From contig NZ_SMLG01000005.1 of the NCBI RefSeq assembly GCF_004349195.1, positions 186,001 to 250,000 on the forward strand: a DNA stretch of 64,000 nt. The letters are read 5' to 3'. This stretch comes from Flavobacterium rhamnosiphilum (GTDB lineage Bacteria; Bacteroidota; Bacteroidia; Flavobacteriales; Flavobacteriaceae). The translations under genes were made by a program, and so were the position numbers. How positions within the stretch are numbered: the stretch's first letter is position 1; every line of letters starts with the position of its first letter. Below, piece by piece: positions 32,906 to 41,373 of the stretch. The notes beneath the pieces were generated by a model. That model made no database searches. It saw only the letters and a list, made by a program, of their open reading frames with translations, and was not told the DNA's origin.

Positions 32906-35437
32906 ATGCAAAAAAAATACGTATCAGCTATTTTAATATTTCTTCTCTGTTGCCAAATAACAAATGCGCAACAACCACAAAAACCAAATTCTGTTGAAAT
33001 TTACAATCAAATTCAAAAGCTTAATTTTTTAGGTTCTGTACTTTATATCGCAGCACATCCTGATGATGAAAATACCCGATTAATTTCTTATTTATCCAAT
33101 GAACAAAAAGCCAGAACGGGCTATTTATCTTTGACACGCGGTGATGGTGGCCAAAACTTAATTGGTACACAATTACGGGAATTATTGGGAGTGATACGAA
33201 CTCAAGAACTTATTGAAGCCCGAAAAATTGATGGAGGAGAACAATTTTTTTCCCGTGCCAATGATTTTGGATTTTCTAAAAATCCAACAGAGACTTTAGA
33301 AATTTGGGATAAAGAGAAAGTATTGGCTGACGTTATTTGGGCAATCAGGAAATTTCAACCTGATGTAATTGTCAACAGGTTTGACCATAGATCTGCCGGA
33401 ACTACACACGGTCATCATACGGCATCGGCAATGTTGAGCGTAGAAAGTTTTGAACTGGCCAATAATCCTGCTATTTTTCCGGAGCAATTACAATTTGTAA
33501 AACCTTGGCAAACCAAACGCCAGTTTTTTAATACCTCTTGGTGGTTTTATGGAACTGTCGAAAAATTTAATGCCGCCGATAAAACGAATCTAATTGCCCT
33601 GCAAACTGGAGTTTATTATACCGGATTAGGAAAATCAAATCAAGAAATAGCGGCATTAAGTCGCAGCCGTCATCAATCGCAAGGTTTTGGAAGCACTGGT
33701 ACGCGTGGCGAAGAAACGGAATATTTAGAGTTTATAAATGGAGATGCTTTAAAAGATAAAAAATCACTTTTTGAAGGAATTGATACCTCTTGGAACCGAG
33801 TAAAAGGAGGAAAAGCCATTGGAGAGTTATTGACAACTATTGCAGCTGAATTCGATCATAATAATCCTTCGGCAAGTATTCCAAATTTGGCGAAAGCCTA
33901 CTCCATGATGAAAGCTTTGGACGAAAATCACTGGGCACCACTGAAATCCGCAGCCATAAAAGAAATTATAGCGGCCTGTTCCGGTTTGTATCTTGAAGCC
34001 GTAGCCCAAAATCAGGAAGCGACTCCCGGAAGCATTATTAAATTAAAACTTGAAGCTATTAACAGAAGCTCTGCGTCAATACAATTAATGAGCGTGACCG
34101 CTTTGCCAGAACAAATAAACACCCCTCAAAATCGCAAGTTAAAAAATAATATTCTAAATAACATCAATTTAGATTTAAAATTACCCGAATCAATTAACTA
34201 CACACAACCGTATTGGTTAAGAGAAAATGGAACCGTTGGGATGTATGCCGTAAATCAGCAACAAAACATAGGGATTCCGGATATAATTCGGGAAACTAAA
34301 GTGGTCTTTAATATTCAAATTAACGGAATCGAAATCCCATTTGAGCGAACCGTTGTTTATAAATACAATGATGATGTAAAAGGCGAAGTGTACAATTATC
34401 TCGACATAGTTCCTGAGGTTACCACTTCAATTTTGGACAAAGTATTACTTTTTAAAGACACAAAAATTAAATACGTAGGCGTAAAAATTAAAGCGGGTAA
34501 AGATGCTGTAAAAGGAAATTTACAACTTGAACTGCCTCAAAACTGGGGTGTTTCTCCAAAATCAATTCCTTTTAATATTGAAAAAAAGGGAACGGAACAA
34601 ATTGTTTATTTTGAAGTAACCGCACCAAATAAATCCGAAGAAGCTGTAGCCAAAAGTGTTGCAATTATTGACAATAAACGATTTGACAAAGAACAAATCA
34701 TCATTAATTATGACCACATCACTAAACAGCAAGTTTTAAAATCAGCTGAAGCCAAATGCATCAAAACGGATTTAAAAACGAATGAAGAGAGAATTGCATA
34801 CATTATGGGTGCCGGAGATGAAGTTCCTAGCAGCCTGACTCAGTTGGGATATACTGTTTCACTGCTAAAACCGGAAGAAATAACACCCGAAAAATTAGAG
34901 AATTTTGATGTAGTTATGACTGGTGTTCGTGCCTACAATACCGTTGCAGCATTGGCAAATAAGCAAACGATACTTTTTGACTTTGTAAAAGGAGGAAAAA
35001 CAATGCTCGTTCAGTACAATACTGCGGGTGATCTTGTAACCGAAAATATCGCGCCTTATCCGTTGAAACTGTCCCGCGACCGTGTAACTGAAGAAGATGC
35101 CGAAGTCCGATTTTTAGCACCAAACCATCCCGTTTTGAATTTTCCAAACAAAATTACCGCTAAAGATTTTCAAGGTTGGAAACAAGAGCAAGGATTGTAT
35201 TACCCAAGTGAATACGACAAAGCCTTCACTCCTATTCTATCTTCAAATGATAAAGGGGAAAGTCCTAAAAATGGTGCTTTACTGATCGCTCCTTACGGAA
35301 AAGGATACTATATTTATACGGGTTTAAGCTTTTTCAGAGAATTACCCGAAGGCGTTACCGGTGCCTATAAATTAATTTCCAATATCATTTCGTTACAATC
35401 ATCCGAAAAAATTCCTGTTCAAAAAATCAAGCCCTAA
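32906..35437 (+). CDS. PIG-L family deacetylase-like protein, exported
   Basis: An 843-aa exported protein from ATG 32906 (MQKKYVSAILIF, signal peptide to NA-Q); the longer frame from 32876 starts before the signal. The PIG-L/LmbE zinc site is clear: AAHPDDE at about 49-55, then HGHH near 165, with RGDGGQN, RTQEL and the DVIVNRFDHR segment between. The C-terminal half (about 370-843) is beta-rich, with a late glutamine-amidotransferase-like segment (NFDVVMTGVRAYN, FVKGGKTMLVQYNT). Family members remove N-acetyl groups from sugars; the substrate here is unknown. It is followed by a 35-aa gene and a sodium symporter in the same direction. Confidence 0.87.
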   Translation: MQKKYVSAILIFLLCCQITNAQQPQKPNSVEIYNQIQKLNFLGSVLYIAAHPDDENTRLISYLSNEQKARTGYLSLTRGDGGQNLIGTQLRELLGVIRTQELIEARKIDGGEQFFSRANDFGFSKNPTETLEIWDKEKVLADVIWAIRKFQPDVIVNRFDHRSAGTTHGHHTASAMLSVESFELANNPAIFPEQLQFVKPWQTKRQFFNTSWWFYGTVEKFNAADKTNLIALQTGVYYTGLGKSNQEIAALSRSRHQSQGFGSTGTRGEETEYLEFINGDALKDKKSLFEGIDTSWNRVKGGKAIGELLTTIAAEFDHNNPSASIPNLAKAYSMMKALDENHWAPLKSAAIKEIIAACSGLYLEAVAQNQEATPGSIIKLKLEAINRSSASIQLMSVTALPEQINTPQNRKLKNNILNNINLDLKLPESINYTQPYWLRENGTVGMYAVNQQQNIGIPDIIRETKVVFNIQINGIEIPFERTVVYKYNDDVKGEVYNYLDIVPEVTTSILDKVLLFKDTKIKYVGVKIKAGKDAVKGNLQLELPQNWGVSPKSIPFNIEKKGTEQIVYFEVTAPNKSEEAVAKSVAIIDNKRFDKEQIIINYDHITKQQVLKSAEAKCIKTDLKTNEERIAYIMGAGDEVPSSLTQLGYTVSLLKPEEITPEKLENFDVVMTGVRAYNTVAALANKQTILFDFVKGGKTMLVQYNTAGDLVTENIAPYPLKLSRDRVTEEDAEVRFLAPNHPVLNFPNKITAKDFQGWKQEQGLYYPSEYDKAFTPILSSNDKGESPKNGALLIAPYGKGYYIYTGLSFFRELPEGVTGAYKLISNIISLQSSEKIPVQKIKP

Positions 35438-35448
35438 CCCAATCTAAA

Positions 35449-35556
35449 ATGGAATCAAAAAAAGTAAAAACCTGGAAGAAGAACTATACCTGGGTACTTG
35501 TAGCCAACGTTATATACATCCTGATCTTTTGTCTCATCATGAAATTATACTCTTAA
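35449..35556 (+). CDS. 35-aa single-span membrane peptide
   Basis: ATG 35449 to TAA 35554-35556, 35 codons. The peptide has a basic start (MESKKVKTWKKNYTW) and one hydrophobic span (VLVANVIYILIFCLIM). It lies 11 bp after the PIG-L stop and 3 bp before the symporter start, so coupling to the symporter is likely. The WKKN-Y-hydrophobic pattern recalls the first helix of DUF4212, the small subunit of some sodium/substrate symporters, though it is far shorter. Short length limits certainty. Confidence 0.6.
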   Translation: MESKKVKTWKKNYTWVLVANVIYILIFCLIMKLYS

Positions 35557-35559
35557 ATT

Positions 35560-37284
35560 ATGCAATTATTTGATTGGATTATACTCATAGTTACTTTATT
35601 GTTCATTGTAATTTACGGTGCTTGGAAAACCAAAGGAAGTAAAAATGTGGAAGACTTTATTCTGGGTAGCAATGAAACGCCTTGGCATATTGTGGGACTT
35701 TCAGTTATGGCAACACAAGCCAGTGCGATTACATTTCTTTCCACTCCAGGACAGGCCTATCATGACGGAATGGGTTTTGTACAATTCTACTTTGGATTGC
35801 CAATTGCCATGGTTGTAATTTGCGTCACATTTATCCCTTTGTACCACAAATACAAAGTATATACAGCTTATGAATACCTCGAAGAAAGATTTGATTTAAA
35901 GACCCGTTCCCTTGCAGCCATTCTTTTCCTGTTCCAAAGAGGTTTAGGAACTGGATTAACCATTTATGCGCCAGCGATTATTTTGTCGGCAATATTGGGT
36001 TGGAATCTTACCTACATGAATATTATTATTGGTGTATTGGTCATCATTTATACCTTTTCGGGCGGAACCAAAGCAGTGAATGTAACTCAAAAACAGCAAA
36101 TGTTTGTGATTATGTCAGGAATGCTAATCACCTTTTTTCTGATATTACATTATTTACCTAATGATATGACATTTACCAGTGCGTTGCATATTGCTGGTGC
36201 AAATGATAAAATGGATATTGTCAATTTCTCTTTAGATCCAGAAGAAAAATATACTTTTTGGAGCGGAATCACAGGCGGTTTTTTCCTTGCATTAGCTTAT
36301 TTTGGAACCGATCAATCTCAGGTAGGGCGTTATTTATCAGGGAAATCAGTTCGGGAAAGTCAAATGGGACTGATTATGAACGGTCTTTTAAAAGTACCTA
36401 TGCAGTTCTTTATTTTACTTACCGGAGTTATGGTTTTTGTTTTTTTCCAATTCAATCCTGTTCCGTTAAATTTTAATCCAAACAACAAAGCCATGATTGA
36501 AAAGTCGGCTTACAAAGGCGAATACAATGCTTTGGAGAAAAAATTAGACGATTTATCCGAGGATAAAAAAGTAATTAATCTGTTGTACATCGATCAGCTC
36601 AATCAAGATTATGACAACCCAATCCTTCGAAAAGAATTAGTGGCTTTGTCCAATAAAGAAAAAGATTTAAGAGATCGAGCCAAAGAAATAATCCTGAAAG
36701 CCGATAGCAACAGTGAAACCAACGATAAAGATTATGTGTTTTTCCACTTTATCTTAAATTATCTACCCAAAGGACTTATCGGTTTATTGCTGGCTGTTAT
36801 CATTTCAGCCGCCATGTCGTCTACCGCTTCGGGACTGAATGCATTGGCATCTACAACAGCAATTGATATTTACAAACGCAATCTGAAAGAAGAAAAATCA
36901 GAACGGCATTACCTCTATGCTACAAAATTCTTTACATTATTGTGGGGAGTTATTGCAATACTATTTGCTTGTATTGGAACGCTGTTTGAAAATTTAATTC
37001 AATTGGTAAATATCATTGGATCTATATTTTACGGAACTGTATTGGGAATTTTCCTGGTTGGTTTTTATTTAAAAAATGTACAGTCCAAAGCTATTTTTTA
37101 CAGCGCCGTAGTAAGTCAGATTACTATTTTTATCATTTACTATTACGCTATTTATATTTTCCCTAGCGGTGAAGAAAAACTGGGATATTTATGGCTTAAT
37201 TTCATCGGAGCGATGTTAACGATTGTAATTTCCTTGCTATTGCAATGGACCATCTTCAGAAAACAGAGAGCGATTACAGCCTAA
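35560..37284 (+). CDS. Sodium:solute symporter family protein
   Basis: A 574-aa SSS-family transporter with about 13 helices. Family features include the helix-1 to helix-2 region (GSNETPWHIVGLSVMATQASAITFLSTPGQAY, in which ATQASAITFLSTPG holds the Na-site), YLEERFDL, the GGTKAVNVT stretch, and GTDQSQVGRYLSGKS. A charged insert (about 305-390) stands between helices before the SAAMSSTASGLNALAST region, which is also conserved. The substrate is not readable, though the neighbouring PIG-L gene hints at a sugar derivative. A long terminator follows. Confidence 0.9.
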   Translation: MQLFDWIILIVTLLFIVIYGAWKTKGSKNVEDFILGSNETPWHIVGLSVMATQASAITFLSTPGQAYHDGMGFVQFYFGLPIAMVVICVTFIPLYHKYKVYTAYEYLEERFDLKTRSLAAILFLFQRGLGTGLTIYAPAIILSAILGWNLTYMNIIIGVLVIIYTFSGGTKAVNVTQKQQMFVIMSGMLITFFLILHYLPNDMTFTSALHIAGANDKMDIVNFSLDPEEKYTFWSGITGGFFLALAYFGTDQSQVGRYLSGKSVRESQMGLIMNGLLKVPMQFFILLTGVMVFVFFQFNPVPLNFNPNNKAMIEKSAYKGEYNALEKKLDDLSEDKKVINLLYIDQLNQDYDNPILRKELVALSNKEKDLRDRAKEIILKADSNSETNDKDYVFFHFILNYLPKGLIGLLLAVIISAAMSSTASGLNALASTTAIDIYKRNLKEEKSERHYLYATKFFTLLWGVIAILFACIGTLFENLIQLVNIIGSIFYGTVLGIFLVGFYLKNVQSKAIFYSAVVSQITIFIIYYYAIYIFPSGEEKLGYLWLNFIGAMLTIVISLLLQWTIFRKQRAITA

Positions 37285-37329
37285 ATTAAAATGTTAAAAC
37301 TAAATGATTGTTTAGTTTCTAAAAACTAT

Positions 37330-37380
37330 TAACCGCAGATTCACAGATTATCAATATAAAAATCTGTGAATCTGCGGTTA
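37330..37380 (+). terminator. Long perfect hairpin terminator
   Basis: A 20-bp perfect stem (37330-37349 with 37361-37380, words AACCGCAGAT and TCACAGATT) followed by a T-run. The rest of the 307-bp gap to the next gene shows nothing recognisable apart from the second terminator. Confidence 0.8.
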
Positions 37381-37533
37381 TTTTTTTAACTTCTGAATGT
37401 TCCTTATGTGACCTATATTAAAAGAATCTCTCCTTCTTCGGACACGATCGGCAGCGAACTGGCGAAGCAATGATAATACATATAGATCATTAATGTTCTA
37501 CATTTAAAATCATAATTCCTTGTTTTTCAAACA

Positions 37534-37573
37534 AAAAAAATCCCGTCTCGATAATTCAAGACGGGATTTTTTT
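37534..37573 (-). terminator. Terminator of the DUF2911 gene
   Basis: A 15-bp stem (37534-37548 with 37559-37573, core TCCCGTCT) with a 10-nt loop, A-run and T-run on the two sides. Confidence 0.85.
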
Positions 37574-37591
37574 GCAAAACAGTTAGAATAA

Positions 37592-38437
37592 TTAGTTTTT
37601 ACTCCACTCTGCAATACTATCTTTATTCATTTTTACGTAGTCTTGGTTTTTAGCAATTTCAGCCGCTGCAAGAGATAATTTTGCCGTTTCGATCGCTCCT
37701 TTTTTATCTCCAAGTTTTGCTTGAATCAACGACTTCAATCTGTTATACCAAAACGGTTTGTCATTAGACATATCCAACGCTTTGTTTACATAAACCAACG
37801 CTTTTGCATTGTCACCATTCGATTGAAATAAAAATTGGGCTGCAGAAAAATAATCCGCGGCAGTTGGTCCCGCTAATGCTTTCTCGATATTAGCCGTTGC
37901 TTTTTGTTGTGTAGGCACTTCAAATTTCACAGCTGCATACGAATTCTCCCAGTACATTTCTAAAAATGCAAAATTGTTGTCTAAACCACTAACTCCAATA
38001 GTAAATGTTTCCACACTTCTATTTAACGTTTCCGTTTTAACAGTAGCTCTAAGGGCTACATTTTCTTCTTTCCACTCTTCTGGATTACCCCAGTTATCAG
38101 TAGTTTTATAAAATATTATTTCCCAGCTTTCTATTTTTGGAATCGTATACAATGAATATTTTCCTTTTTTCAAGGTTTTACCATCAATAACAACATCGTC
38201 GCTAAAAGATACTGTTGTATTTTCATTAGCTCCCGTTCTCCATACTTTTCCAAAAGGGATTAAATTACCAAAAACTGCTCTTCCTCTTGCACTTGGTCTT
38301 GAATAATTAATTTCTACATCTGTCAAACCTACTGCTTGCATGATTGTAGATTTTGGACTTGACTGAGGTGTTTTAACTTGTGCCTCAATGGTGAAATTTG
38401 CTATAATAATGGCAAATACAATGATTATTTTTTTCAT
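37592..38437 (-). CDS. DUF2911 domain-containing exported protein
   Basis: A 281-aa exported protein with a signal peptide (1-19, ending IEA-Q). The DUF2911 domain spans about 25-170 (PSARGRAVFGNLIPFGKVWRTGANENT, in which GRAVFGNLIPFGKVWRTGAN is diagnostic; KGKYSLYTIP; WEIIFYKTTDNWG). A C-terminal helical part with TPR-like character follows (about 195-281; NAKALVYVNKALDMSND, KKGAIETAKLSLAAA). Function is unknown. A -7 box TAAATTTG (minus strand, 38467-38460) lies upstream. Confidence 0.88.
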   Translation of the reverse strand: MKKIIIVFAIIIANFTIEAQVKTPQSSPKSTIMQAVGLTDVEINYSRPSARGRAVFGNLIPFGKVWRTGANENTTVSFSDDVVIDGKTLKKGKYSLYTIPKIESWEIIFYKTTDNWGNPEEWKEENVALRATVKTETLNRSVETFTIGVSGLDNNFAFLEMYWENSYAAVKFEVPTQQKATANIEKALAGPTAADYFSAAQFLFQSNGDNAKALVYVNKALDMSNDKPFWYNRLKSLIQAKLGDKKGAIETAKLSLAAAEIAKNQDYVKMNKDSIAEWSKN

Positions 38438-38489
38438 GTTCTAATTTTTTTATGATTTCCAAATTTACAAATTCAATGGCTTTCAAATG

Positions 38490-39164
38490 TTAATTATTCC
38501 TTAATTTAGAATCAATATTCTTAACGGCATCAAAACCTAATTCGTTAAAATGATTAATCACAACATCAGCTTCCGATAAATCTTGCGCCTCAGAGTGAAT
38601 ACTGTTGTACCCCACGCACAAAATTCCCGCTGCTTTCGCCGCTTTTATCCCATTTGTGCTGTCTTCAATCACAATACAGCTTTCTTTTGGCGCAACTGAT
38701 AAACTTGCGGCATGTTCAAAAATAGCAGGATGTGGTTTCGATTTAGGAAAATCTTCCCCGCTTACCACATGTGTAAAATAGTCATGCAACTTAAACCGGC
38801 TAAACACACGTTCAATAGTAACTTTGGATGCCGAAGAAGCCAAAATCAATTGCATTCCGTTTTCGTGTAATTCTTTAATCAGATTTTCAACACCTTCCAA
38901 TAATTCCAAATCAGCTTTACTATCAAAAGCGTCATTAAAAATATTGCGTTTTCTTTGAATCAAATCTTCAACTTCGTGTTCAATCACAAAAACCTCTTTC
39001 AATTTCTGAAACGTATTTCTAGTAGAAAAACCGGTAAATGAAGTGTACATTTCCTCTGTAACAGTAATATTTAATTCATTGAATTGTTTGAAATAAGCAT
39101 AACGGTGTACGGGTTCTGTATCGACAATTACACCATCCATGTCAAAAATTACGGTTTGTATCAT
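38490..39164 (-). CDS. HAD-family hydrolase, beta-phosphoglucomutase-like
   Basis: A 224-aa HAD protein with a helical C1 cap. The nucleophile motif is FDMDGVIVDTEP (Asp8 and Asp10), motif II is LASSAS, the Lys is in the FPKSKPHPAIF segment, and motif III is VIEDSTNGIKAAKAAG. The pattern fits beta-phosphoglucomutase or related sugar-phosphate phosphatases (YniC/GS1-like). Substrate cannot be told. The leader holds a four-unit heptamer repeat. Confidence 0.88.
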   Translation of the reverse strand: MIQTVIFDMDGVIVDTEPVHRYAYFKQFNELNITVTEEMYTSFTGFSTRNTFQKLKEVFVIEHEVEDLIQRKRNIFNDAFDSKADLELLEGVENLIKELHENGMQLILASSASKVTIERVFSRFKLHDYFTHVVSGEDFPKSKPHPAIFEHAASLSVAPKESCIVIEDSTNGIKAAKAAGILCVGYNSIHSEAQDLSEADVVINHFNELGFDAVKNIDSKLRNN

Positions 39165-39179
39165 TTGAGTTTTTTGGGG

Positions 39180-39207
39180 TTATGGGTTATGGGTTAAAAG
39201 TTATGGG
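39180..39207. repeat. Short heptamer array (TTATGGG type), four units
   Basis: TTATGGG, TTATGGG, TTAAAAG, TTATGGG lie end to end, 15 bp upstream of the HAD gene start on the minus strand. The unit is the same as at 2671-2747. Confidence 0.7.
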
Positions 39208-39251
39208 TTACGCTTTCTTTACACTTAACTCTTAACTTATAACACTGAACA

Positions 39252-39965
39252 CTATTTTTTAAGTAAATAGCGAATCACGGTTTCTGCAGCATACAAACCA
39301 AATAATCCCGGCATGTAACTGTTTGTTCCGTAAAATGATTTTTTAAAATTGGATCCATCAGTCATTTTCAAACTCGTTTCGTCTTGAATTTCAGAAGAAA
39401 AAACCACTTTCAGTTTATCAATTTTTACTTCTTTCAATCGTCTTCTAATGGTTTTAGCAAAGTAACAATTCACGGTATTGGTAATATCTGTCACTTTCAC
39501 TTTAGAAGCTTCCATTTTTCCGCCAGCGCCCATACTGCTGATAATTTTTACTCTTTTTCGCTTGGCACCAATAATCAAATTCAACTTTGGAGTTACACTG
39601 TCAATGCAATCCAAAACATAATCAAATTCCTCTGAAACAATTTCAAAAGCACGCTCAGGCGAAAGAAATTCTTGCACACGAGTCAATTTCAATTCTGGAT
39701 TGATGTCCATTAATCGATCACCGACAATAGTCACTTTGGGTTGTCCCACTGTCGAATGTAAAGCAGGTAATTGTCGATTTATATTGGTAATATCAACTAC
39801 GTCACCATCTACAATAGTCATGGTTCCCACTCCTGCTCTTGCCAAAAATTCAGCTGCAAAAGAACCAACACCGCCCAATCCTACAACCAATACATTTGCA
39901 TTTTTCAAATTATCTAAACCTTCTTTTTTGAATAAAAGTTCGGCTCTTTCTGTCCATTCTGCCAT
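39252..39965 (-). CDS. tRNA threonylcarbamoyladenosine dehydratase (TcdA/CsdL-like, ThiF fold)
   Basis: A 237-aa E1-like ATP-binding protein. The nucleotide site is VVGLGGVGSFAAEFLARAG near residue 26, followed by DGDVVDITNINRQLPAL, the family Arg/Asn region. The VLDCIDSVTPKLNLI segment and a late GTNSYMPGLFG stretch fit TcdA, which cyclises t6A37 in tRNAs. ThiF/MoeB are alternatives, but they normally have C-terminal Cys-type zinc motifs that are not seen here. It follows a TatD-family gene in the same direction. Confidence 0.87.
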   Translation of the reverse strand: MAEWTERAELLFKKEGLDNLKNANVLVVGLGGVGSFAAEFLARAGVGTMTIVDGDVVDITNINRQLPALHSTVGQPKVTIVGDRLMDINPELKLTRVQEFLSPERAFEIVSEEFDYVLDCIDSVTPKLNLIIGAKRKRVKIISSMGAGGKMEASKVKVTDITNTVNCYFAKTIRRRLKEVKIDKLKVVFSSEIQDETSLKMTDGSNFKKSFYGTNSYMPGLFGLYAAETVIRYLLKK

Positions 39966-40021
39966 TTTTTTTTGTTTAAAGTTTAATGTTTAAAGTTCTA
40001 AAACTTCAACTCTTATAATAT

Positions 40022-40675
40022 CTAAATTCTAATCTTGAATACTTCCAAAAAATTACTATTCACCTGTTCCTGTATTTCTTTGATAGAAACTCCTTTGTAT
40101 TTTGCTGCCAATTCATAAACTGCCTCAATTCCCTCTTCAACCGTATCCGTTTCCAAAAAAAATCGATTATCAGGAACGCTTTTAAAAACCGTTTCTAATT
40201 CCTTATTTAGCAATAAATATTTTCCAAACGAAATATAAAATCCATTATCCACTAATTGTTTAGCAACTTGAGTATTTTTGGAAAACCCATGAATCAACAT
40301 TGGAACTGAAATATTCATTTTTTTCTTCATGGTAATCAATTCCTGAAAAGCCGCAACACAATGTATTACAACCGGTTTTTGATATTGCTGCGCCAAAAGC
40401 AATTGCTTTTCGAAAACCATTTGTTGCATTTCCATTGGAATACCGATGCGTTTATCCAATCCGCATTCGCCAACAGCGAGACAATTTGCCTCATATAATT
40501 TACTTTTGATTATCGCCAAGTCAGCTTCTATTCTTTCTTCAACGATAAACCAAGGATGAATCCCGATGGAATAATACGGAATTGTTGCATCAAATTCCTG
40601 TGGATATTGATTCACTAATTCCAACACATTGGGCTGATTAGTCCATTTATGCGTATGCAGATTAAAGAATTCCAT
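40022..40675 (-). CDS. TatD family hydrolase
   Basis: A 217-aa TIM-barrel metal hydrolase. Metal ligands are seen in FNLHTHKW (His7, His9), VGECGLDKR (Glu), VIHCVAAF (His), the LIHGFSKN His and FLETDT (Asp). It is shorter than E. coli TatD (about 260 aa). TatD proteins are 3'-5' DNA exonucleases or related. The ATG shares a base with the upstream stop (TAATG at 40673-40677), so it is coupled with the DUF1684 gene. Confidence 0.85.
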   Translation of the reverse strand: MEFFNLHTHKWTNQPNVLELVNQYPQEFDATIPYYSIGIHPWFIVEERIEADLAIIKSKLYEANCLAVGECGLDKRIGIPMEMQQMVFEKQLLLAQQYQKPVVIHCVAAFQELITMKKKMNISVPMLIHGFSKNTQVAKQLVDNGFYISFGKYLLLNKELETVFKSVPDNRFFLETDTVEEGIEAVYELAAKYKGVSIKEIQEQVNSNFLEVFKIRI

Positions 40676-41277
40676 TAGTCGTGAAACTTTTTAACCCCAG
40701 CTTTTATTTCAATATTCAAATCGTTTTCCAGCGGGACTTTTGGGCAGGAATACTTATGATTATAAGCGCAATACGGATTGTATGATGTATTAAAATCAAT
40801 CACAATCGTATTTCCTTTTGGGATTCTTAAATCGATATATTTCCCGCCAATGTAACTTTCGGTACCTGAAGTCAAATCAGAAAACGGCAGAAATAAATAG
40901 TCTTTGTATTCCTCCTTTTTCGAAAGCTCAATATTCTTGTACACATTCAGTTTAAAATCCCGACCATCGATTGTAAAAGAAAGTTCACCATATTTTACAT
41001 ACAATGGTTTCCTGTCCGTTGATGTTTTCATTTCAAAAGGCTGCTCGTTTTCTGTTCTGAGAAATGCAGCTGTCACAAAAAACTTTTCGTCAATAGGATA
41101 AAAATCAAGTGTTTTAAATTCTGCTAAATCTTCTGTAGTCAAAGGACTTGTCTTTGCATCCGCATATTCTGTATTTAATTCCTTTTGAAATTTGGCTACA
41201 GCCGAAACGTCAAATTGTTCTTGGCCAAAGCCAAAATTCAATTGTACTAAAAACAACAAAGTGAATAGCGTTCTCAT
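40675..41277 (-). CDS. DUF1684 domain-containing exported protein
   Basis: A 200-aa exported protein from ATG 41277 (MRTLFTLLFLVQLNFG, signal peptide). The in-frame extension to 41331 is rejected because a -7 box (41300-41293, TATTTTTG on the minus strand) lies within it. DUF1684 features are LTSGTESYIGGKYIDLRIPKG and the strongly kept NPYCAYNHKYSCPKVPLEN. The Asn-Pro-Tyr-Cys and Cys-Pro pattern is the family's hallmark. No activity is known. It is coupled to the TatD gene by a one-base overlap. Confidence 0.85.
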   Translation of the reverse strand: MRTLFTLLFLVQLNFGFGQEQFDVSAVAKFQKELNTEYADAKTSPLTTEDLAEFKTLDFYPIDEKFFVTAAFLRTENEQPFEMKTSTDRKPLYVKYGELSFTIDGRDFKLNVYKNIELSKKEEYKDYLFLPFSDLTSGTESYIGGKYIDLRIPKGNTIVIDFNTSYNPYCAYNHKYSCPKVPLENDLNIEIKAGVKKFHD

Positions 41278-41373
41278 GTTCTGATTTTTATGCAAAAATA
41301 GTTTAAAAGTTACTAGGACACAAAGACGCATCGGTACAAAGTTTTCTACCTTTGTGAAATTATAACTTTAGAT

